DNA from: Citrobacter sp. 18056
GTDB taxonomy: Bacteria; Pseudomonadota; Gammaproteobacteria; Enterobacterales; Enterobacteriaceae
NCBI GenBank assembly: GCA_902706235.1
Contig: CACSJR010000003.1
Location: 310,001-374,000, forward strand
Direction of reading: 5' to 3'
DNA: 64,000 nt
Shown here: positions 17,674 to 26,193 of the stretch, in pieces
Layout of the letters: each line of letters opens with the position of its first letter
Position numbering within the stretch: position 1 is the stretch's first letter
Notes under the pieces: model-generated
The model's database searches: none
What the model was told of the DNA's origin: nothing
The model's input: only the letters and a program-made list of their open reading frames with translations
Made by a program: the position numbers and the translations under genes

Positions 17674-18408
17674 TCAGCCCGGTTTTCGTGCGCTTAGCAG
17701 AAAGAGCATCGGGCGCTCTTTCTCTTCCGCAAGCCCCGGATTCGCTGCAATCTGCTCTGCGCTCGGGCCCCACTCATCGACATGCTCAATCACAAAGCCT
17801 GTGGCAATTAGCGCGTTTATCCAGGTGGCCAGCTTGCGGTGCTGCTTCTTCACGCCGTCGGCAAACCAGTTACTGATGCGCTCGCCTTCCTGCTGATAAT
17901 GATTTACCGGCCAGGATTTCTGTCCGTCGTTATCTACGCACCAGACCGGTTGTAGCGCCGCCGTGTAAATCGGGTGCTCGGCGGAAAACACCAATCGCCC
18001 ACCCGGTTTCAGCGCCTGAAACAGCGTGGCGAACAGTCCATCGATATCAAGCAAATAGTGCAGGGCCAGCGAACTGTAGGCTACATCGAGGCTCGCTGCG
18101 GGCAGCGACAGCGTCTCGAGGTCGGCGTGCTGATAGTCAATCTGCGGCGCAGCGGTCATTTCCCGGGCGCGATTGAGCATCATTTCTGACACGTCCACGC
18201 CCAGCACGTGGGCCGCGCCGTGCTCCTGCGCCCAGCGGCAGAACCAGCCGTAGCCGCAGCCTAAATCGATAATTTGTTTGCCCTGCAGGATCGGCAGCAG
18301 GGCCTGCAGCGCGGGCCATTCGGGTGCGCCATCCAGCCCTTTGACCGAACGGTCGAGGGTGGCATAACCCGCAAAAAACTGCGGGTTGTCGTAAATGTTC
18401 TGAGTCAT
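17674..18408 (-). CDS. Class I SAM-dependent methyltransferase
   Basis: 244 residues. The SAM-binding motif I is IIDLGCGYGWFCRWAQ, followed by VLGVDVSEMMLNRAREM and LDVAYSSLALHYLLD. It is a Rossmann-fold methyltransferase of the UbiE/BioC-like group; the substrate cannot be told from sequence. It converges on the dusC 3' fragment with 2 bp between the stops and diverges from mdtQ. E. coli K-12 has no counterpart at this place, to my knowledge. Confidence 0.85.
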   Translation of the reverse strand: MTQNIYDNPQFFAGYATLDRSVKGLDGAPEWPALQALLPILQGKQIIDLGCGYGWFCRWAQEHGAAHVLGVDVSEMMLNRAREMTAAPQIDYQHADLETLSLPAASLDVAYSSLALHYLLDIDGLFATLFQALKPGGRLVFSAEHPIYTAALQPVWCVDNDGQKSWPVNHYQQEGERISNWFADGVKKQHRKLATWINALIATGFVIEHVDEWGPSAEQIAANPGLAEEKERPMLFLLSARKPG

Positions 18409-18637
18409 AGATCCTCCCTGAGATGATTCACCGTGCGACCGGGCGAGTATAAGACCTTCTCTCGTCAGGCGTTGTCAATTCAGACGGTTTTTTATGGGCC
18501 AAGATTCTGGAGGCAGTGTGGAGATCAATGTCCGGATATGTCTGGCTATTGCTTTTTAGAGGTTGACACGCTTTCCTAAACACCAATCTGCATTTTTATA
18601 ATAAAATGCGCGTCCTTTCCGAAAACAGAATAACGAT

Positions 18638-20071
18638 ATGAAACGTACTGCTCTTGTTGCAGCAATGCTCAGTTTGCCGCTGGCTACTGTGTTGTCCGGT
18701 TGCGCACCGTCTCATGACACGGGCGCCCCTGTTAAACAGCAATTACCTGCTTCTCATGTTGATAACACCCTACCGGTCGCCCTGCAAAATGGCTGGCCGC
18801 AGAGTACCTGGTGGGAGGATTATCACGATCCTCAGCTCAACAATTTGATCAACAGCGCATTAAGCAATGCGCCTGATATGCAGGTGGCGCAGCAGCGCAT
18901 CAAACTGGCAGAAGCACAGGCGCAGATGGCGCAATCACAGCTCGGCCCGGAAGTGGATTTCGGCGCTGACGTTGAGCGTCAGCAAATGTCTGCTGAAGGT
19001 CTGATGGGGCCGTTTGCGACCCACGAAAGCGGTGGCCCGTGGTACACCAACGGTACGCTGGGCCTGACCGCTGGCTGGGATCTCGACCTGTGGGGCAAAA
19101 ATCGCGCATTGGTGCAGTCACGTATCGGGATGGTCAAAGCCCGCTCCGCAGAGCTGGCGCAAACTCGCCAGGTGCTCGCCAGCAGCGTGGCGCGTCTCTA
19201 CTGGCAGTGGCAGACCGAAGCAGGCATCAAACAGGTGCTCGAACAGGTTAAGCAGGAACAGAACAGCATTATCTCCGTTGATAAAGCGCTCTATTCCCGG
19301 GGCATTACCTCCTCCGTGGAAGGGGCAGAGAACGACATCAGCGTCAGCAAAACCGATCAGCAACTGACCGAAGTTGCCGGTAACATGAAGGAAATCGAAG
19401 CCCGTTTGATGGCGCTGACTAACAGCCAGAGCAGCGCGCTGTCGCTGCATCAGGTCGCCCTTCCGGCGGTGAAAACTCAGATGCCTGCGTCGTTGGGCTA
19501 CGACCTGCTGGCGCGTCGTCCTGACCTCCAGGAAGCGAACTGGTATATCCAGTCATCCATGAGCGAAGTGGATGCGGCGAAAGCAGCGTTCTATCCGGAC
19601 ATCAACCTGATGGGCTTCCTGCAACAGGATGCGTTGCACCTGAGCGACCTGTTCCGCCATTCTGCAAACCAGATGGGTATTACCGCCGGTCTGACGCTGC
19701 CCATTTTCGACAGCGGTCGCCTGAATGCGAACCTGGATATTGCCGATGCGCAGCGTGATTTGTCGGTTGCCAACTACAACAAAGCGGTGGTGGATGCGGT
19801 CAATCAGGTCGCGAAAACCGCCAGCCAACTGGAAACGCTGATGGAGAAAAATCAGCAGCAACAGCAGGTGTTGAAAGACTCTGACCGCGTAGTGCAGCAG
19901 GCGCAGGCGCGACTGTCGGCCGGGATCCTGTCTGGCTCTCAGGTCAGCATGGCGAAATTGCCTTCCTTGCAGGAGCAAATCGGTTCGCTGCGCCTTCAGG
20001 GCCAGTGGGTTGACGCCAGCATTCAGCTGACCTCCGCGCTCGGCGGTGGCTACCACTACACCGGAAAATAA
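18638..20071 (+). CDS. mdtQ: MdtQ, outer-membrane efflux lipoprotein (TolC/NodT family)
   Basis: 477 residues. Lipoprotein signal with lipobox LSGC (Cys22). The mature part has two repeats of the outer-membrane efflux domain (WWEDYHDPQLNNLINSALSN; RRPDLQEANWYI). Such proteins form trimeric channel-tunnels with RND or MFS pumps. No pump gene is adjacent, so the partner is elsewhere. Position next to yohF matches E. coli, where this gene (yohG) is often broken; here it looks intact. Confidence 0.9.
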   Translation: MKRTALVAAMLSLPLATVLSGCAPSHDTGAPVKQQLPASHVDNTLPVALQNGWPQSTWWEDYHDPQLNNLINSALSNAPDMQVAQQRIKLAEAQAQMAQSQLGPEVDFGADVERQQMSAEGLMGPFATHESGGPWYTNGTLGLTAGWDLDLWGKNRALVQSRIGMVKARSAELAQTRQVLASSVARLYWQWQTEAGIKQVLEQVKQEQNSIISVDKALYSRGITSSVEGAENDISVSKTDQQLTEVAGNMKEIEARLMALTNSQSSALSLHQVALPAVKTQMPASLGYDLLARRPDLQEANWYIQSSMSEVDAAKAAFYPDINLMGFLQQDALHLSDLFRHSANQMGITAGLTLPIFDSGRLNANLDIADAQRDLSVANYNKAVVDAVNQVAKTASQLETLMEKNQQQQQVLKDSDRVVQQAQARLSAGILSGSQVSMAKLPSLQEQIGSLRLQGQWVDASIQLTSALGGGYHYTGK

Positions 20072-20100
20072 TCCCCCGCAGTGTGACTTTCCTATACTTA

Positions 20101-20123
20101 CCTCCTGGGTTAACGCCAGGAGG
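20101..20123 (+). promoter_or_regulatory. Hairpin that would hide the yohF ribosome site
   Basis: CCTCCTGG (20101-20108) and CCAGGAGG (20116-20123) form a perfect 8-bp stem with a 7-nt loop. The right arm holds AGGAGG, 5 nt before the yohF ATG. Folding would block translation. No U-run follows, which argues against a simple terminator. Confidence 0.55.
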
Positions 20124-20128
20124 TTCTC

Positions 20129-20902
20129 ATGACAACAAAAGTTGCGGTCGTCACCGCATCGGATTCCGGGATTGGTAAACAGTGCGCGCTGCAACTGGCG
20201 CGCAAAGGTTTCACGCTTGGCGTGACGTGGCACTCTGATGAACAGGGCGCCCGTCAAACCGTGCAAGAGCTTAACTCTCTGGGCTGCCAGGCTCAGGCCA
20301 TTCAACTCGATTTAAGCCATCTTCCTCAGGGCGCGCAGGCGCTGGATACCCTCATTCAACGGCTGGGCCGCATTGACGTGCTGGTCAACAATGCTGGACG
20401 AATGACCAAATCTTCCGTATTGGACGTGACGCTGGACGACTGGCGGGAAACCTTCTGCGTGGATGTTGAAGGCGCGTTGCTGTGTTCGCAGATTGCGGCC
20501 CGACACATGATTCAGCAGGGTGAAGGTGGGCGGATCATTAATATCACTTCCGTGCACGAGCACACGCCGTTGCCGCAGGCGAGCGCCTACACCGCCGCCA
20601 AACACGCCCTCGGCGGGCTGACTAAATCGCTGGCGCTCGAGTTGGTGGATCACAATATTCTGGTCAACGCCGTTGCGCCAGGGGCCATCGCTACGGCGAT
20701 GAATAATTTGAAGGATGATGATGTGCAGCCCGGGTCACTGCCCAATGTACCGATGGCAAGGCCGGGGAAAACCGAGGAGATCGCCGGGCTGGTGGCGTGG
20801 CTGTGCTCAGACGATGCGTCGTATGTGACCGGGCAATCGATGATTGTCGACGGTGGATTTATGCTGGTGAATCCACAGTACCTGACGCAAAAACAGGGCT
20901 AA
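20129..20902 (+). CDS. yohF: YohF, short-chain dehydrogenase/reductase
   Basis: 257 residues (E. coli 253). SDR Rossmann fold with the cofactor loop TASDSGIGKQC, the NNAG motif and the catalytic set Ser in NITSVHEHTPL plus YTAAKHA (Tyr-x3-Lys). Similar to acetoin dehydrogenase-like SDRs; substrate unknown. Its strong ribosome site AGGAGG is inside a perfect hairpin. Confidence 0.92.
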   Translation: MTTKVAVVTASDSGIGKQCALQLARKGFTLGVTWHSDEQGARQTVQELNSLGCQAQAIQLDLSHLPQGAQALDTLIQRLGRIDVLVNNAGRMTKSSVLDVTLDDWRETFCVDVEGALLCSQIAARHMIQQGEGGRIINITSVHEHTPLPQASAYTAAKHALGGLTKSLALELVDHNILVNAVAPGAIATAMNNLKDDDVQPGSLPNVPMARPGKTEEIAGLVAWLCSDDASYVTGQSMIVDGGFMLVNPQYLTQKQG

Positions 20903-20915
20903 GGAGAACTGCGCC

Positions 20916-21500
20916 TTATTCTTTGTCGCCTGATTGCGCATCTTTGCGGTCGCGGTAGGAAAACCACAGGCGCACCGCAATGACCGCGAACACCACGATA
21001 ATCAGCCATGCCCAGTGCTTAATATGCTGATCCAGATGATGTAACCACGGGCCGATCACTTCCCCGCCGAGATACCCCAACGTGGTGAACAGCATCGCCC
21101 ACAGTACTGCGCCAAAGATATTGAGCGGCAGGAAGATTTTCGGTGGCAGACGGCTGGCACCAATTAACACCGGGCCAATCACCCGAAAGCCATACATAAA
21201 ACGGCTGCCGATAACGAACAGCCACGGACGGTTCTGAATCAGCCGCTGTGCCTTCTGGATTTTCTTTTGATGGCGGGAAAAGCGCTTAAGCAGGCGGCCA
21301 CCGAAATGGCGTCCGAGAAGGTACAGCACCTGATCGCCTATCATCCCGCCGAGCGCTACCGACGCCACCACCAGCCAGAAGCGCAACAGACCCTGGTGTG
21401 CCGCAACGCCGCCGAGCAGCGTGACGGTTTCCCCTTCGGCTAACGCTCCAATAACCAATGCGGCATAGCCATAGTGGCTAATCAGAGAATTGATATCCAT
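20916..21500 (-). CDS. yohD: YohD, DedA-family inner membrane protein
   Basis: 194 residues (E. coli 192). DedA/SNARE-associated family: GALAEGETVTLLGGVAAHQG near the N-terminus and the conserved GSRFMYGFRVIGPVLIGASR, with several membrane segments and a basic C-terminal tail. DedA proteins support membrane homeostasis, with evidence for lipid (undecaprenyl phosphate or phospholipid) flipping in the family. Confidence 0.93.
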   Translation of the reverse strand: MDINSLISHYGYAALVIGALAEGETVTLLGGVAAHQGLLRFWLVVASVALGGMIGDQVLYLLGRHFGGRLLKRFSRHQKKIQKAQRLIQNRPWLFVIGSRFMYGFRVIGPVLIGASRLPPKIFLPLNIFGAVLWAMLFTTLGYLGGEVIGPWLHHLDQHIKHWAWLIIVVFAVIAVRLWFSYRDRKDAQSGDKE

Positions 21501-21674
21501 ACGGGTTTTATTGTCTCCCTAAACGCCGAATTCCTTTAAGCATACACCCCTGAATGACAATCACCAGGCAACGGACGCTCTGCCGTGGCGCTCTTTTTGG
21601 GTTGTACAAAATATAATCTCCAGTCTGCATTATACTTAACTCATGCGGTGTGAAGCCGAGAGAAGGAGGGCTTT

Positions 21675-22262
21675 ATGAATCATGTCTGGGGACTTTTCTC
21701 CCATCCTGACCGTGAAATGCATGTCATTCAGAGCGAGAACGAAACTGTCTCGCATCATTACACTCACCATGTGCTGGCGATGGCGGCGGTACCGGTCATC
21801 TGCGCGTTTATCGGCACCACGCAAATTGGCTGGAACTTTGGCGATGGCACCACCGTAAAACTCTCGTTGTTCACGGGATTCGCGCTGGCGGTGCTGTTTT
21901 ATGGCCTGATGCTGGCCGGGGTCGCGGTAATGGGACGGGTCATCTGGTGGATGGCGCGTAACTACCCGCAACGGCCATCGCTCAAGCGCTGTATGGTGTT
22001 TGCCGGATATGTGGCGACGCCGATATTCCTCAGCGGCATCGTGGCGCTTTATCCGCTGGTCTGGCTGTGTGCGTTGGTGGGAACCGTTGCACTGTGTTAC
22101 ACCGGCTATCTGCTGTACATCGGCATTCCGACGTTCCTCGGCATTAACCGCGAAGAGGGGATGAGCTTTGCCAGTTCGACCCTGGCGATTGGTGTTCTGG
22201 TCCTTGAAGTGCTGCTGGCGGCGACCGTCATCCTGTGGGGTTATGGTTATCGTCTATTCTGA
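21675..22262 (+). CDS. yohC: YohC, Yip1-family inner membrane protein
   Basis: 195 residues, the size of E. coli YohC. Five hydrophobic segments after a short polar N-terminus. The Yip1 domain gives no catalytic motif, and the function is unknown. The ribosome site GAAGGAGGG precedes the ATG. Confidence 0.92.
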   Translation: MNHVWGLFSHPDREMHVIQSENETVSHHYTHHVLAMAAVPVICAFIGTTQIGWNFGDGTTVKLSLFTGFALAVLFYGLMLAGVAVMGRVIWWMARNYPQRPSLKRCMVFAGYVATPIFLSGIVALYPLVWLCALVGTVALCYTGYLLYIGIPTFLGINREEGMSFASSTLAIGVLVLEVLLAATVILWGYGYRLF

Positions 22263-22439
22263 CCTTAACGCATAGCGGGTGTTGATGATTTCATCACTCG
22301 CTATGCAGCATTTATTCACGATTAACTTGTGGCACGAGAAAGCTCTGGCGCGGTATGATGCCCCGGCTTGCGTTTGTGAAGTGCATACAAATGCCTCCCG
22401 ATATCATAACTTGCGTAAATAATTACCAGACACCTCACG

Positions 22440-23387
22440 ATGCCTAAATTTCGAGTTTCTCTGCTCAGCCTCGCGCTGATGCTGGCAGTACCTTTCGCGC
22501 CTCAGGCGAGTGCTAAAACTGCCGTGGCAGCCGTTGCGTCGCAGCCGGACATTGCTTCCGGTAGCGCGATGATTGTCGATTTAAACACCAATAAAGTGAT
22601 TTACGCCAGCGAGCCAGACCTGGTGCGACCTATTGCGTCGATTACCAAGCTGATGACGGTGATGGTGGTGCTGGATGCCCATTTACCGCTCGATGAAATG
22701 CTCAGCGTGGACATCAGCCATACGCCGGAGATGAAAGGGATTTACTCACGCGTACGCCTGAACAGCCATATCAGCCGCAAAAACATGATGCTGCTGGCGC
22801 TGATGTCTTCCGAGAACCGCGCGGCGGCAAGTCTCGCACATCATTACCCTGGCGGTTACGACGCGTTTATTCGCGCCATGAACGCCAAGGCGAAATCCCT
22901 GGGCATGAGCCACACGCACTATGTGGAGCCAACGGGTCTGTCGATTCACAACGTGTCGACCGCGCGCGACCTGTCTAAATTGCTGATTGCCACCAAACAG
23001 TATCCGCTGATGGGCCAGTTGAGCACCACCAAAGAAGACATGGCAACCTTCAGCAACCCGAATTACACCCTGCCGTTCCGCAATACCAACCATCTGGTTT
23101 ATCGCGAAAACTGGAACATCCAGCTGACCAAAACCGGGTTTACCAACGCGGCGGGCCATTGTCTGGTGATGCGTACGGTGATGAACAATCGTCCGGTGGC
23201 GATGGTAGTGATGGATGCATTCGGCAAATATACGCACTTTGCGGATGCCAGCCGTCTGCGTACCTGGGTAGAAACCGGGAAAGTGATGCCGGTACCGCCT
23301 GCGGCCCTGGCCTACAAAAAGCAGAAAGAAGCGCAGATGGCGAGTGCCATTCAGAATTCGTCGCAGCAGATAGCACAGGCGGATTGA
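22440..23387 (+). CDS. pbpG: PbpG, penicillin-binding protein 7 (D-Ala-D-Ala endopeptidase)
   Basis: 315 residues. Signal peptide ending QASA. The serine-peptidase motifs are SITK (about residue 67, nucleophile Ser), SEN (about 124) and KTG (about 230). PBP7 cleaves DD-crosslinks in murein in the periplasm. A weak C-terminal helix may give loose membrane association. Located as in E. coli, between yohC and dld. Confidence 0.95.
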   Translation: MPKFRVSLLSLALMLAVPFAPQASAKTAVAAVASQPDIASGSAMIVDLNTNKVIYASEPDLVRPIASITKLMTVMVVLDAHLPLDEMLSVDISHTPEMKGIYSRVRLNSHISRKNMMLLALMSSENRAAASLAHHYPGGYDAFIRAMNAKAKSLGMSHTHYVEPTGLSIHNVSTARDLSKLLIATKQYPLMGQLSTTKEDMATFSNPNYTLPFRNTNHLVYRENWNIQLTKTGFTNAAGHCLVMRTVMNNRPVAMVVMDAFGKYTHFADASRLRTWVETGKVMPVPPAALAYKKQKEAQMASAIQNSSQQIAQAD

Positions 23388-23429
23388 CAGGCGTTGCCCG
23401 GAAAGCGCTAGCGCCGCCGGGCAATAAAA

Positions 23430-23984
23430 CTACTCCGGCAGCGTCCAGTCACCATCGTTAAGCGGACGCTGCACAATCAACGTATCTCGCCAGTCACCCA
23501 TCTTATAGCCGACGCTGCGCAGCTGCCCGGCCACTTCAAACCCGTGCTTTTTATGCAACCGCAGCGAGCCGGCATTATTGTTGCCATCGCCGATCACCGC
23601 CACCATCTGTCGCCATGGGCCTTTTTCGCACACGTCGATCAATCGGCTAAGCAATGAACTGCCGACGCCGCGCCCGGTCATGCTGGCATCAACGTAGATG
23701 GATTCTTCGAGGGTGTAACGATAGGCCGGGCGAGGGCGGTACGGGCTGACGTAGCAGTAGCCGACGATAATGCCGCGATAGAGCGCCACCAGCCAGGGAA
23801 GATCCTGTCCGGCGACGACGTTCATCCGCTCGCGCATCTCATCGACAGACGGGGGAACTTCCTCAAAAGAGGCGCGACCGTTTAACACATGCCAGGCGTA
23901 CAGGGCAGCAATTGCATGCGCATCGTCAGGCCTGGCTTCGCGAATTTCAACTTCTGCACCGTATAAGACATCGACCGCTGACAT
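23430..23984 (-). CDS. GNAT acetyltransferase of the phosphinothricin/methionine-sulfoximine type
   Basis: I chose the ATG at 23984 (GAGGA 9 nt upstream), 184 residues. The motifs ASFEEVPPSVDEM, YRYTLEESIYVDASMTGRGVG (acetyl-CoA P-loop region) and LHKKHGFEVAGQLRSVGYKM are typical of the Pat/MddA group, which acetylates methionine sulfoximine, methionine sulfone or phosphinothricin. Inserted between pbpG and dld relative to E. coli. Substrate inferred from family. Confidence 0.85.
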   Translation of the reverse strand: MSAVDVLYGAEVEIREARPDDAHAIAALYAWHVLNGRASFEEVPPSVDEMRERMNVVAGQDLPWLVALYRGIIVGYCYVSPYRPRPAYRYTLEESIYVDASMTGRGVGSSLLSRLIDVCEKGPWRQMVAVIGDGNNNAGSLRLHKKHGFEVAGQLRSVGYKMGDWRDTLIVQRPLNDGDWTLPE

Positions 23985-24022
23985 AGTAATCACTCCTCGA
24001 GCCTCGGTATCAGGCTACTTTA

Positions 24023-24170
24023 TTTGCCATTTTGGGCTTGGGCAGTGCTCAAAATCCTCACGTACTTCGTGTACGCTCCGGTTTTTCCGCGCTGTCCGCA
24101 CCCAAACTGGCTGCAACAGTTACGCCTTGCGTTTAGCAATTGACCAGGCCAGAGAAACGTTTCTCTGGCC
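24023..24170. repeat. Intergenic segment with a perfect 24-bp palindrome
   Basis: GGCCAGAGAAACGTTTCTCTGGCC at 24147-24170 is written here as its halves GGCCAGAGAAAC and GTTTCTCTGGCC, which meet with no spacer. The preceding 100 bp (GGGCTTGGGCAG ... AACTGGCTGC) has the look of a dispersed enterobacterial intergenic repeat with internal CACGTAC/GTGTACG pairing. No gene is seen between 23985 and 24218. Confidence 0.4.
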
Positions 24171-24218
24171 CTTAACGGCTACTGTAATCGGAGTTAAGCA
24201 GCAATACACTACTCCCCC

Positions 24219-25982
24219 TTAATTCTGGGAGGGGGTTGCTTCAGTTACGCTTTCAGCATCTTCGGGCGTACGGCTTTCACCCCAATATTTCTGCTTACTG
24301 GTTTTACCAATGCCGGGGTTCATGCTGTTGGTTGGATCATTTTCGCGATAAAACTGTTTTAACGTATCCGCTGCTTCATAAAGATGGCCCACGTTATGTT
24401 CCGCAGGATATTGTGCGCCGCGTTCGCGCAGCAGAGCCAGCATCTGTTCCTTCAGCGCGTGCGCGTCCACGCCTTTCTTCACGATGTAATCCTGATGGAA
24501 AACGTGACACATAAAGTGACCGTAATAGAGCTTATGAGTCAGCTTGCTGTCGATTTCCGGCGGCAGGCGCTCGAACCAGTCGGTGTCGTTGCGACGAAGC
24601 GCAATATCCAGCGCCAGAATATCCTCCACTTCATTCGCATGGACCGCCTGATAGCGAATTGCCGCGCCCGCCGCAGCAAAGCGGTGCAGGAAGGCTTTGC
24701 TGCCTTCTTCCGGCGTACAGGCGAAGAACGCGCCGTCGGCGGTTTGGAAGAATTCCGTCAGCCAGGTTTGCGCCTCGTCGATGCCGTCTCCGGCCATCTT
24801 CAGCATTAAATGATGCTCGTACTGGTTACGGTAACTTTTCATGCGATCCGGCAGATGTGCCGGGAACGCATGGCCGAGTTTCTGCATAAAGCGGTCGGTG
24901 AAATGCGGTTTAAACAGCGGTACTTTTTCCAGCATCGCGTCGGTACGGCCCTTCAAAGTGAAAAACAGCGGCATTTTATCGGTGCCGAGTTTGTCGATCA
25001 TCAGGAAGGTGTCTTTGCCGTACTGTTCCGCGATGTCGTAAATGTCGCGGTGCATATACTCCCCGGCCACCGGCAGATTGGCGAAATTGGCCAGCATATG
25101 GCGGCGGATTTCGGTCAGCACTTCCGGCTGATTGGTGCCGATGTAAAACACCTGCTGACGTTTTTCGGCTTCGAACGTATCCAGACGCGCGGCGAAAACG
25201 GCGAGCTTCCCGGCGCAGCCGGAAGATTCAAACAGGCGATCCGGGTCGGCGTTATAGCGCGCCGGGGTATCGGCATCGACGTCACGCACGCGAGTCACGT
25301 AATCGTGATCATGGGCGTGACGGCCATCGTGTCGCACGTCGCTGTCTTTCAGGCGATCGTCGTCGAGCTTACTGAGGATCTGCTCCGGCGTTTCCCCCAG
25401 ATCGATGCCCAGATGGTTCACCAGCTGCAGTTTGCCATCGTCGGTAATGCGCGCAAACAGCGACATTTCGGTATACGCCGGGCCGCGCTGCACCAGCGAG
25501 CCGCCGGAGTTATTGCAGATCCCGCCGATCACCGAGGCGCCAATGCAAGACGATCCGATCACCGAGTGTGGCTCACGGCCAAGCGGCTTCAGCGCTTTTT
25601 CCAGCGAATATAACGTGGTGCCCGGATAGGCCAGCACCTGCTGGCCGTTGTCGATCAGGTGCAGCTTATCGAGGCGCAGCGTGCTGATTATCACAATCTG
25701 GCGGTCGTAATCGTTGCCGCTCGGGGTAGAGCCTTCGGTCAGACCGGTATTGGCGGCCTGCATCAGAATAATTTTGTCCGCCTGGACGCAGGCACTCAGT
25801 ACGCGCCACAGTTCCAGCAGCGTGCCGGGGAATACCACGGCGAGCGCATCGCCATTGCCAGAACGGAAGCCCTTGCGATAGCGGGCGGTTTTGGCGGGGT
25901 CAGTCAGCAGGTGTGAATGACCCACCAGACGGGTCAGTTCAGACAGAAAAGCGTTGTTATCATTTGTTGTCGTGGAAGACAT
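24219..25982 (-). CDS. dld: Dld, quinone-dependent D-lactate dehydrogenase
   Basis: 587 residues (E. coli 571; the extra length is mainly a C-terminal tail). FAD_binding_4 domain with LMQAANTGLTEGSTPSGNDY and GREPHSVIGSSCIGASVIGG, then the lactate-specific membrane-binding and cap domains. A peripheral inner-membrane enzyme oxidising D-lactate to pyruvate and passing electrons to quinone. Divergent from bglX as in E. coli. Confidence 0.96.
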   Translation of the reverse strand: MSSTTTNDNNAFLSELTRLVGHSHLLTDPAKTARYRKGFRSGNGDALAVVFPGTLLELWRVLSACVQADKIILMQAANTGLTEGSTPSGNDYDRQIVIISTLRLDKLHLIDNGQQVLAYPGTTLYSLEKALKPLGREPHSVIGSSCIGASVIGGICNNSGGSLVQRGPAYTEMSLFARITDDGKLQLVNHLGIDLGETPEQILSKLDDDRLKDSDVRHDGRHAHDHDYVTRVRDVDADTPARYNADPDRLFESSGCAGKLAVFAARLDTFEAEKRQQVFYIGTNQPEVLTEIRRHMLANFANLPVAGEYMHRDIYDIAEQYGKDTFLMIDKLGTDKMPLFFTLKGRTDAMLEKVPLFKPHFTDRFMQKLGHAFPAHLPDRMKSYRNQYEHHLMLKMAGDGIDEAQTWLTEFFQTADGAFFACTPEEGSKAFLHRFAAAGAAIRYQAVHANEVEDILALDIALRRNDTDWFERLPPEIDSKLTHKLYYGHFMCHVFHQDYIVKKGVDAHALKEQMLALLRERGAQYPAEHNVGHLYEAADTLKQFYRENDPTNSMNPGIGKTSKQKYWGESRTPEDAESVTEATPSQN

Positions 25983-26193
25983 CTTCTCACTCCTTGTGAT
26001 GAGGAAAGTGTGGTGAGGCGCTTTTTTCGTGACTCAAGGATAGCGCTTTGTATGACCATTTTGTGCAGGAATTCAATGAAAATTCAGAGCATAACCTCTG
26101 CTTTCTGTTCGCACCCTTATCGGGCTTATGGCAAACTGCTGTTTTTTGGCAGGCTTTTGCCGTGATACCCGGTCTGAAGAGAGAGAATATAAG

